From contig OW388296.1 in the NCBI GenBank assembly GCA_936450465.1, positions 55,790,431 to 55,854,430 of the forward strand: a DNA stretch of 64,000 nucleotides. The letters are read 5' to 3'. Within the stretch, counting starts at the first letter, position 1, and every line of letters begins with the position of its first letter. This stretch comes from Gibbula magus. Lineage: Eukaryota > Mollusca > Gastropoda > Trochida > Trochidae. Shown piece after piece: positions 25,681 through 35,835 of the stretch. Position numbers and translations under genes: made by a program. Under the pieces are notes generated by a model. That model worked only from the letters and a program-made list of their open reading frames with translations, did not search any database and was not told the DNA's origin.

Positions 25681-28415
25681 GGGGATTCTCAATATTTATG
25701 CATGCATACGACCTATGACCTTCCCGAAACGAAAGCGAGGCTAAGGCCGCTTATTTCCTGGTTCGCGTAATGGCTGCACATCGGCAGTACGTGCCGCTGC
25801 ATGTGTTTTTCGGTTTCTACCGACGGGAACTGAATGAATAGGTATGGTTATATCGAATTCCAGCATTACAAGGTTTTATACAAGTGTTTTTGATAATAAA
25901 ATCGACAAAGTGAAGGGTAATTCAACCAGGTTTAGCGGTAAACGACGTTTGTTTTGGATAGTTTTTTTCGTGGTAAATTCAAGTTTTATTTCGGCCCATA
26001 AACGGGAGGATCTGTATTTCTCATTTGGCTAATAATGTCAATGTTCCGTAATCATTTGGCAAAATATATCTCCATTAAAATAATGTAATTCCTGTAAAAA
26101 TTCTGAATCTGTAATTATAGGGTCGGTGGCCGTCTGCAGTCACTAAACCTCTTGAAGGTGCTGCCCCATCCCTCATACACACAATATTAATTGAAAGCTA
26201 AGTGCAGCTTTTTAAATTCGTATCGACCTAGATGGTCAGAATATTTTTCCAAAAATTAGACATTCAAATAAATCATAAATATTCATTATTGAAATCAAGA
26301 GCTAAATATAGTGTATAAAAACCATGTATAGACATGAATAACTAAATTATTTACACCTGTACTACAGGAAACATTAAATTATACCAATCAGAATTGTACT
26401 AATGACCAGAAATATCTTAAACAGAAAATTATAAAGTATATCAAAGTTGAATAAACATAAGTTTATCTTTATAATTTAGGTACTATTTGATATTTTTTAG
26501 GACCATGGGAGTAAAATTTAAGGCAGGCCAAAACTTAAATAAGGAAAATAATTGTTTGTTAAATACTAATGTTAAAGGTATAGTCATCACTAAAAAAAAT
26601 AACAAACATAAATAACAAACAAAAAAAACAAAAAAAAATTAAATTGAATTAATTGAGGTTAATGTTTCAAAGTAACAAGTAACATCATGGATAATGATTG
26701 AAATATAATGTGCAATATTCACATGGTTACATGCATGTTTCAATACAATCTATATATACATGATATATTATGCTCAAGGAGGTGGTGGTCATGTTTGAGA
26801 AATAGATGTTTATCTTTTTTTTAATATACAAATAAAATTGAAATTAAATTAAAATGCACAATAGTTTTTAATTATTTATGAATTATTGATAAGAGACACA
26901 ATCCCACTGAATGCTTTCTATTCTGACTTAGATGATCATCTAGAATAATTCATAATGTAAAAAAAGGGACCCTGATTGCAAAAGGCAGGTGGGTACATAC
27001 TACATAGGGTATTCAAATGTTCATGCCATGTGTGACATGGGTTATAATATATCACATTAGCACTGGGAGATTGTAACATGTTACTTTGTTTTGAAATGAA
27101 TAGAATTCAGTAAATAAATTAAATTTGTGTAATTTAAAATAGCCATGCAATATTTAGAAAATTATTTTTCAACTTTGAAGTACAAGGAAAAATTACATAT
27201 CTCCTAACTTTTGAATTGGTCTCACTCCTTTTAGTTGTATATAAAGATGTATATTTGATTTAAAAAATTGCTAAAATAACTTTAATAACAGATCATTAGC
27301 TACAAATGTACATGATTTTCAAATATGTAATTCCTCTGTTTTGTTCCACCATTCATTTAATTGATTGTGTGTACAGTTGTCAGCTTCTTACATAAACTAA
27401 ACACTATGTTTCTTTTAAAGTAGAAATCCTTTTCTTATGAAATATATTTTTTTAAACATCTGTTTAATTTTCAAAGCTTATTCACATATCTGCAAGTGCT
27501 CATAAACTGGAATCCTCACTTCATTGATGACATTGATTACTGACTGATTATTGAATAACTTTCCTCAAACCATTAATTAAATAAAGCCACAATAGATTGC
27601 AAATAATTGCTAAAGATGTTTATGTATTTCTTACACATAAATAAGAACGTTATTTTCATTGTTCAAAAATGATTTTGCTACTGCAGACATACAAATGAAA
27701 AATAAAAAGTAGAACAGATTATATATATGTTTATTTGATTGAATAATATCTGCTTTACTGCTTCAACAACAGAACGTAAAATAACCTGTACTTATTGGAC
27801 TGTAATTGAAACTATATTCAAATGAACAATTTGAATCAATTTAGACTCCAAAAAAAAGAAAAATTAAACAAGAATTTGGTTTGTTTACAGTGAGTTGCAC
27901 TGAATGACCCTTTTGAAGCTCGTAGGCATGTCACAAGAGGCGACGGTTTAAATAGCCGAATGATGGCTAAGATTTGAAAAGTTTCCGCCCACCCAGTGAC
28001 CATATACAATGATTTCTTGGCATACATGGGTAGGGTGTAAATTTTCATTCGTATTTGTTCAAATTAGAGCACTGCAATAACAACGAGTTTGACAGATTGA
28101 CAGTTCAAAATGACGGTAAACACGACGAGGAAGTCCCACCGTAAATTATTCGTAAAACATCGCCTTGCATGTAAAATAGTATCCTAAGCTGTGATAATTT
28201 AAGATAATCGACAGATACATCGATCTTGAACGTTTGCCAAGTAATTTTATCATAATATTTAATGAAATTAAGTGATTTTTGAAAGAGCTACCGACTTGTC
28301 AATGCCATGTGAATGGTACTTCCGGGTTTCGAAGCGGCCTTAGCCTCGTTTTCGATTTCGAGAGCCCGGTTTCTTATGCCTCATGAATATTCATGAGGTA
28401 ATATTAAGAATCCCC
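25681..28415. mobile_element. 2.7-kb TA-flanked non-autonomous DNA element in intron 1
   Basis: TA at 25679-25680 and 28416-28417. Outer ends are GGGGATTCT and AGAATCCCC, and a second inverted block GAGGCTAAGGCCGCTT occurs at 25737-25752 and, reversed, at 28332-28347. Terminal arms are thus about 70-85 bp with a diverged middle. The 2.5-kb interior is A+T-rich and has no ORF resembling a transposase. A mariner/Tc-like or similar TA-inserting deletion derivative, possibly enlarged by later insertions. Confidence 0.68.
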
Positions 28416-28417
28416 TA

Positions 28418-30904
28418 TAGACCTAAAATAAGCTTTTATCAATTCCTAAGTTATTGTCACAATATTCCCCAAATCACATATTATCATTTGACCTACTGTT
28501 GTTCTTCAAAACACCTATTATTGATTTTTCTGTCTTTTGCAAAGTATGATATGCTTATATCATGTCATTTTTTTCAATGTGAATTAATAACTAATGTGAA
28601 TAACTGGTATATTAATAACTAATGTGAATAACTGATACATCACAACTTTACAAATACTGAAGTATATGGCCAATATTTCTCAAAATCCTCTAAAACTAAT
28701 TTCTGTAGTATCCAATTAACAACTTTTTTATTAATTACTACAGAAGACTCACAGGTCCATTTGCTAGAAATAATTTCTTTAGATTTCTCATCTTAGTGAT
28801 GATATAACTAACATAGTTATATGCAACTGGGATTTGATTGTTAGCAAAGTCCCATACAAAGACAGTATTAATGTTTTTACATGCATATAGTTTATCATTT
28901 TGACAAGACAGCAAGAGTTATTTCGGTGCAAAGCTCTGTCCATTGTCTTTTAGTCATGTGATATGAGTCACATTTAAAGTAAACCTGTTCATAAATTCAA
29001 TCTAGCCACAGAGAACAAAATCTAAAGATAATAATAGGAAAATTGAGCAGTTATTGACAATACTCATAATGTTCCAACTAATTTATGCACTCATTGATCA
29101 AGCAAGCATTCTAAATATGCACTTTAACTTTAAGTTTATGGTCAGGTTTAGTTAACATAATCTGCATCATTGACTTATTTAATGGGTTTAAGTTAAATAA
29201 TAAAAATACACTAAAATTGAAAGGTGATTTCTGTTATCACTGGGTTGATTTTGAAAATAGAAAGTGTTTTTTTAAAAATACGGATGTTATAGACATTTAT
29301 TCCCAAAACCGTGCTCCACAAGAGATCATGGAATATCATATAGGAGATCATATTTTATTGGTAGATTTTATCTAATTCCCTGACATCATCAAGTACATGA
29401 CATCACAATGCTATGAGATCATCAAACATAAGTTGTCAAAAACCTGATGACAACTCAATGCTATGATGTCATAAACTTAATGTTTGATGATGTCTGCTTT
29501 AGCATCATTGTACTTCTAGCCATAATATTGCAATACAGATCTCATCGCTATTTCATAGAAAACTATTGAAAAATTATTTTGGATGATAACTCCAATATCA
29601 CTCTCTTTCTTCAAATATCTAAAATATCAATATTCAATGATAAAAGTAAACATGTACTCTAAAACCGCAGATATTTTCAACTTTTATCAACTAGTGTTCA
29701 TTTATTTGATGTCAATAGACTTTTGGCTGAGATACTCTATATATTTTTTAGAATAATTGGATAGGTTTCATACAGTTTTTTTATCTAACATTTCCTGGTA
29801 CTCCTGATTAAATTCAGTTAGTGATTGCAGTCAAGAGTGGAAATGAAAGTGACATAGACATGCAGGGATGTTATTCATGTTGGAGCACTAGGAAATCAAC
29901 ACCAACTTGATGACATTCGTTGGCAGTGTGTTGATGAATGTGAAACGTACATGCAATTGACCTTACTCATCCTACCACACTGATTGGCTGACCTAGTTTG
30001 AGTCGTAATTACGAATGTACTCTACATTTACGTAATACACTGAATTGATGATTAATGATCGTTATTCAGGCAACAATTAACTCTCTATGTTTCGTTCTTA
30101 GTTCATTTACTGATTTGATTATCATCTTTGTTCAGGAATTGAAAGATTGGTCTTTGCTAGATATTGATTTATGAACTTCGTTTGATAGAGCACTAAGTCT
30201 GTTTCCTGAATGACAGAAGTCAGGAAACATTTTCAACCCTAAAAAAGTAAAAAAGTTTAAGAAAGAATCCTTTAAGATTGTTATTGTCTGAAACCTATAA
30301 ATATAGCCTTGCTAAATATGTGTAAAAAACTGTTATATTGAAAATATTCCTGTTCTTATGTGTAAAACAAGCTTGTTTATGGCTTTGATTTTATTCCAAA
30401 GTTTGCACAAAAGGTTGTGATATGATATTTGTTACCTTTCTCATCATGTTTAACTGTATTTGTAAAAATGAAGTTAACAAAACTCTTACCGTAATAGTCA
30501 TAATTATATATAACCAATTTGACCTTTTATGTGCCATTACACAGTGATAGAGACTCAAAAAGTAGTTTGTAATAAATCCACAGCTTCCTACTAACAACAT
30601 GTGGTACTATCAGTGAAGATAAATCTCCAGACATCAGCGCCAATGGTTTAATCTTGTCTGTGACTCAACATTCACGGACATTGCCAGGAATGGTTGGCAC
30701 GGTAACCAGAAGAAGTTAAGAATGGTACTAACATGTTAATGCTACACATCTTGTACTGCACTGCATGTAAGGAACTGTCACCATGCTATGAATGGCTGTT
30801 ACAATTTTTGCCATTGATTACTGATTATCATTGGTAGGTGACTGTTGTTACCATTGGTAGATGACCATTATTATCAGTGGTGCTAGGATGGATGGTATTA
30901 ATCT
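28418..30904 (+). other. Middle of the 16.4-kb intron
   Basis: A+T-rich. Contains a small CATCAAACATAAGTT / AACTTAATGTTTGATG inverted repeat (29420-29490) but no coding sequence. Confidence 0.65.
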
Positions 30905-31033
30905 TTTTCATGCAGGAATGTAGTAGAATGAGGCCATATCATATGCAGTGACAGAATTTTCAGTGATTAGCTGTGTTATTTTGATTGTCTCTTCTTCCAT
31001 CTTCTTTCATTAGTGTTCACGTTCATTATATGA
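30905..31033 (+). repeat. Local duplication, copy 1
   Basis: GAATGAGGCCATATCATATG...ACAGAATTTTCAGTGATTAG...TTCCATCTTC recurs at 31272-31400 with about 80% identity. The foldback element 31032-31221 sits between the two. Confidence 0.7.
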
Positions 31034-31221
31034 GAACAGAAAGATTTTCTGGATAAGAACTTCTTTAATGTGAAAATACACGACGTTTCGAACTATGTAC
31101 TCACTCCTTCATCAGATGGAATGTAAGGAAATAACAAAATATGATAGATTTATATAACAATGGTGAGGAAACTGTATATTCACATTAAAGAAGTTGTTAC
31201 CCAGAAAATCTTCCTGTTCTT
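31032..31221 (-). mobile_element. Foldback element with hammerhead-like core
   Basis: Inverted arms at 31032-31074 and 31179-31221 match at about 38 of 43 positions (TTCACATTAAAGAAGTT then ATCCAGAAAATCTT). Between them the minus strand reads CTGATGA, 18 nt, CGAAACGTC (31082-31115), the order of conserved core blocks in hammerhead ribozymes. It lies between two copies of a local 129-bp duplication. Related arms occur at 9111-9177 and 43942-44077. Confidence 0.6.
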
Positions 31222-31271
31222 ATGTATACCACTTCTAAATGCCCTTTAAAGACCTTCATTATATGGTTATC

Positions 31272-31400
31272 TTCATACAGGGATATAATAGAATGAGGTC
31301 ACACCATATGCAATTACAGAATTTTCACTGATCAGCTGTATTATTTTGATGGTCCCGTCTTCCATCTTCTTCCATTGGTCTTCACCTTCATTATGTGGTT
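31272..31400 (+). repeat. Local duplication, copy 2
   Basis: Partner of 30905-31033: GAATGAGGTCACACCATATG...ACAGAATTTTCACTGATCAG...TTCCATCTTC. Confidence 0.7.
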
Positions 31401-32284
31401 GTCACACTTCAGAATTAACTTATATTGAGTCTCTGAAATGACATTTGACCCACAAATGCAAATTAAAAAAAGAAAATTAAAAACTGAGTCACAGAGCTAT
31501 CTTCATATCCTCTTGTTATAGACTTACTAAGGCTTTTATCTGTTACAAGAGTCTGGAGGACAGACAAACTTCAGACATCAGGGTTGTTCCAAGGTCACCA
31601 AATGAGGGGGGCATTTGGGCAAAATTGAAACAAATGGGACACTTTCCAATGGTAGTGATAGTCTACTTTACCAAGTTGTAAGAGTTGGCTAGGTGACTGC
31701 CATTTCATTTATGTCTTATTGGGTGATGTCACAATTAAATGATTTAGGAGTTTTGCCAGTAGTGCTAGGATGGAGTTTTGCCATTAATACTGTACATGTT
31801 AATGTGTTTTTGTACTTCAACAATGTCTGCAGTGGAGCAAAGGTTAATGTTTGTAAGTCGACAGTTACTTCTTGGAGGAATGGTCAGGGTTACTGACATA
31901 AAAGCATTGATGTTGGTTTATAAGCAGGGGTAAATAGTTTGATGAGAGGCTGTAGACAACTGAGCCATGTTTTGGTGTCTTTATGAGATCTGGTATAGAC
32001 ATCAACTTGTTTGTGTGAGGAGTAAAAACATGTACATTGGCAATACATCAAGTTAACAATATAAGACTAAATACTAGATGCACATTCATAGTAGGATAAT
32101 ATAATGCATATTCATATGAAAACATGAAAAATATTATATGCATAATCACATGATAAATACGATTAAATTTTGTAGCACCATGAAATCAAGAAGATAAATG
32201 CAGGGGAAAGATATGCATTTTAATAGATCATAGACTTTCCTATTACAAGGTTGAATAGCTTTAAAATTGTTAAAATTCAGTATT

Positions 32285-32462
32285 TGAGGCGATAACATGA
32301 TTGGGGTGGTAACATGAATTTGGATGATAAGATCATCAGGATGGTAATGTGATTGGGGATGGTAAGGTAATTGGGTTGGTAACATGGTGTGGGTGGTAAC
32401 ATGGTTAGGATGGTTAAGTGATAGGGATGGTAACATGATTGAGTTGTAACATGATTGGTGCA
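32285..32462 (+). repeat. Minisatellite, about 18-20-bp unit
   Basis: About nine imperfect copies of GGATGGTAACATGATTGG. Minus-strand ORFs through it are repeats, not genes. Confidence 0.8.
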
Positions 32463-32809
32463 ATAAAAAGATGGCAAAATAACTTAATCCTGTAGTGGGT
32501 GAATTGTTTAGTATTCTCAGTGGTCAATTTACAGGAATAAAATTTGTTAATACCAGGGAATAATCCAGGACCAACCACTTGTTTAAGATAGGCCATCCTG
32601 CAATATTCCAGGAAAGTGGTTGAGTATATGCATGTAACAGTATCCCTTGGCAAACTGGCAGTGGTTGAGTTCTTGTGAAAAATATGATGTGAGCATAATT
32701 ATATCTTCAACCCAAATAATCAATAGATTATCAAGCCTGAGATGTTGTAAGATGAGTAAGCACAAGAGTTTGGCAGGTAAACATGTTCAGACTTTAGTTC
32801 CTTTTCATA

Positions 32810-33310
32810 TAATGGTATCTTTCTTGTAGGTATAATGGTGATGTGTGTAAATATATAGATGTATTACCAGGTAAACATTGTCAGGCTTTAAGTTACAAAT
32901 TCATCTAATATTCGTATTTCAAGAAATGGTAAGTTTCTTGTAGATATAATAGGGATGTGTGTAAGTATAGATGTATTGCGAGATATACCGGTTGGAGTGG
33001 ATGAGCAGAGGGGTTATTGATTCACCTGACGTTAATTGTAAATGTAAGTATATACGTAGACAGCAGAAAAGCAAGGCAGTTCTTATTGTAATGGGATCAT
33101 TGTAAGTATATAGATGAATTGGCAGCAGAAAAGAGAGAAAAGTTAGTATTTATCAACTGTATTCAATTGTGGATATGATAGGGATGTAAGTAAGTATATA
33201 AATGAGTTCAACAGGAGGTGTTCAGTGTTTATGGATCTACCTTATATTCCTTGTAGACTTATATTCCTTGTAGATGTAATAGGGATGTAAGTAAGCGTTC
33301 AAGCAATGAA
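32810..33310 (+). repeat. Degenerate tandem array, roughly 60-125-bp units
   Basis: TTCTTGTAGRTATAATRGKG followed by ATGTGTGTAAGTATATAGAT-like text recurs near 32820, 32935, 33090, 33165 and 33260. Confidence 0.6.
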
Positions 33311-33439
33311 GTATTGGCAGCGAGTGGAGGAGGAAGTGATGAGAGAGAGGGGGGTTTATAGATTTACCTCATACAAGGGTAATGCTGGGAATGTTGTCTG
33401 ACCTTACCTTACAACCACTTGTTGAGTCTAACATGGACG

Positions 33440-33710
33440 TCTGCAGGATATGAGCAACCCACAGGTAGGATGAGGATGGTTCTTATAGAAATGACATGTT
33501 AACTGAATTGTCATGCAGAGTGAGTGTGTCATTATGTCATGGGAGATGTCATTATTTGAACTTGTTACTGTGAACTTGTTGGAATATCTGCAGGATATGA
33601 ACAAACAGTATGTTGAAGAAACATTGTTCTTGTGAAGATGACATGTTAACTGATTTGTACTGCAGATAATGTCATTATGTGTATGAGTCATCAAGGAGCT
33701 GTCATTTATC
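33440..33710 (+). repeat. Two-unit tandem repeat, about 147 bp
   Basis: CTGCAGGATATGARCAA at 33442 and 33589, GATGACATGTTAACTGA-type text at 33490 and 33637, then TGTCATTATGT, in the same order in each unit. Confidence 0.7.
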
Positions 33711-35355
33711 TTTGTCAACATTGTCAACTTTAAGCCATCACAAGAATGAAGTATTTCTTGATAGAAATCAAAATTTTGAAAATGAACAGAATGTTTGTAA
33801 ACGTCTTATAATTATTTTCAATCAAATTATATCTGATGTTTGATTTAAAAATCATTTTATTCATATCTGTTAACTCAATATAAGGAAGTTATTGATAACA
33901 CATTACAAAATAACTAGTTGGCAGTCATTATCTGAAACTGAAAATAATATGCATTGTGTATCAATTTCCTTGAATATATCCTTATCTGTAAGAGATGTAT
34001 TGTTTATGAACTTGAAGAAGAGAACTACGCAAAACATGAACTTTTTATTCTGCTGTAAGAGACTCTTCTTGTATATGATGATAATTCATTATATACAGGT
34101 GTGTAAGTTAGCCATTAATCTTGTGACACCTGAGATTAAGATAATCTCTTTGAGTTTCAAGGATTAATCACTCGCCTGGCTATGGACTGGATAGAAAGAT
34201 GGCTTGTCAGGTAGGATGACATATTAATCTTGAAGTAGCTGTAACCAGGTTAATTAGTGCAGACAGGTATAGGACAGGTGATCAATTTGATATTTGCTGC
34301 AGTTAGATTATGATGAATAATGATATTCAACTTTGAAATAAGGAAAAAATGATATCAAAGCAAGGTTCAGATGGATTTTCAAGTAAGAGATTTTATTTTA
34401 CTTAAACTGACATCTATTGTGTTTCATGATATTTATTTGGTCGAAATACGCGCCAAAATACCATATGTGGTGATTTCAGTTCAAATAATTTTCCTCAACT
34501 TGCATATTCATAAATGTTGACTTTCAGTGGATCTTTTCTGCAGGTTTTGAAACTTCAAATTTAGAATTTGACTTGAATTTGTGTCTGATGTGATGTGTAG
34601 GCTATTAATAATTGTATATTTTTGGGAGAAGGCCGACATATCTGAAAGGTGTAATGTAGAATAGAGCAGCTTGAGGGTTAATGGGTACTGTTTTTCTCTC
34701 TTTTGTACTATGTAAACAGTGTATGGTCATGTTTGCAAGTACAGATGGTTTTCATGTTTATGTCATGTAATCTGAGTGAGAGGAAAAACAATGTTGATGA
34801 TGTTTTTAGAAAGTACGATATGAAAAAACAACATATGTGAAAATGATTGTGTTTAAAAAAAACTCTTTAAAAAACTGTCAAATTGTTATTCTGATTTGAC
34901 ACTGGTTCTTACATTGGTACTTATTTACTATTGACACCAATTGTCTAAAGGAACTTAATAAAATCACCATTGCATGAATATATCAGTTATTTTATCCCCC
35001 TCAACACATGCTGAACGTCAAGCAGACCTTACATCTTCAGTTCTTTTCAAATGTTTAGAGTTGTTGCTTCCTTTATTGAACATCACATAATGATAAGTGA
35101 GGGATAGGTTTTGGTGGCTGAATGGATAAGCTGTTGGGATTTCAGTGCTAGTGCCTGGGTTTGTATACCACAAAGAACTAGTCTCGAAAAAGTACAAGAA
35201 ATTTTACTTTTCCAAATAGTGGGATCCCAAATATAACAGTGTTTCCACAGAAGAATAGTGCAGCAGTTTATATGGTGCCAAAATTTGGTGCCAAGCACCC
35301 TTATAGGATAACTATGTATATGGACAATAAATAATAAAGGGTCATTATGTTACAG
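33711..35355 (+). other. End of the 16.4-kb intron
   Basis: No coding sequence recognised. Contains the tRNA-like relic at 35106 and ends in the acceptor TATGTTACAG at 35355. Confidence 0.7.
35106..35175 (+). mobile_element. tRNA-like SINE relic
   Basis: GGTGGCTGAATGGATAAGCT resembles a tRNA-Ser/Leu A-box region, and GCCTGGGTTTGTATACC about 35 bp later resembles a decayed B box. No acceptor stem, so this is not a functional tRNA gene. Confidence 0.4.
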
Positions 35356-35469
35356 TTGGACCAAGCCGAGACAGAAGATGACCCACCCCGAGACAAATTG
35401 TACCGGATCGCTGACGAGCTGCTGAAAACAGAACGAGCCTATGTGGAGAGGCTGCACCTTCTTCATCAG
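35356..35469 (+). CDS. FGD-like exon 2: start of DH domain
   Basis: 114 bp, 38 codons, phase 0 at both ends. It encodes the first DH helix (KLYRIADELLKTERAYVERL), the conserved CR1 region of Dbl-family exchange factors. Acceptor TATGTTACAG, donor CATCAG|GTAGGA. The last exon bases and the donor are the first unit of a 30-bp tandem array running to about 35745, so the genuine splice site is followed by seven near-identical decoys. The preceding intron is 16.4 kb. Confidence 0.93.
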
Positions 35470-35745
35470 GTAGGATAGACTTCATCTTTAGTTCATCAAG
35501 CAGAATAGACTTCATCTTTAGTTCATCAGGTAGGAAAGACTTCATCTTTAGTTCATCAGGTAGGACAGACTTCATCTTAAGTTCATCAGGTAGGATAGAC
35601 TTCATCTTTAGTTCATCAGGTAGGAAAGACTTCATCTTTACTTCAACAGGTAGGACAGACTTCATCTTTAGTTCATCAGGTAGGACAGACTTCATCTTTA
35701 GTTCATCAGGTAGGACAGACTTCATCTTTAGTTCATCAGGTCTGC
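35462..35745 (+). repeat. 30-bp minisatellite carrying repeated 5' splice sites
   Basis: Units start at 35462, 35492, 35522 and every 30 bp to 35702, plus a partial one at 35732. Unit: TTCATCAGGTAGGAYAGAC then TTCATCTTTAG. The first unit overlaps the end of exon 35356-35469, and its CAG|GTAGGA is the genuine donor. Seven of the eight later full units keep CAG|GTAGGA exactly (GT at 35530, 35560, 35590, 35620, 35650, 35680, 35710). The minus-strand frame reads as DELKMKSVLP repeats, an artefact. Confidence 0.93.
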
Positions 35746-35751
35746 AAGATC

Positions 35752-35835
35752 AGATAGGCATATGACATGGGCTATCGTCCATCCATCGTCCATTGACTGT
35801 CATTCGTAAACTTTTCACATTTTAGACTTCTCCTC
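35752..35835 (+). repeat. Dispersed TATGACATGGGCT repeat, copy 1
   Basis: CATATGACATGGGCTATCGT...GTAAACTTTTCACATTTTAG...CTTCTCC matches 61165-61260. Confidence 0.55.

Noticed and set aside
35106..35175. tRNA-Ser/Leu gene
   Set aside because: The B box is degenerate and the stems do not pair.
35345..35725. 126-codon minus-strand ORF with DELKMKSVLP repeats
   Set aside because: It is the 30-bp donor minisatellite read backwards; a period divisible by three keeps the frame open.
35462..35745. CRISPR array
   Set aside because: The repeats are contiguous without unique spacers, and the locus is a spliced eukaryotic gene; the same applies to the 20-bp and 39-bp arrays.
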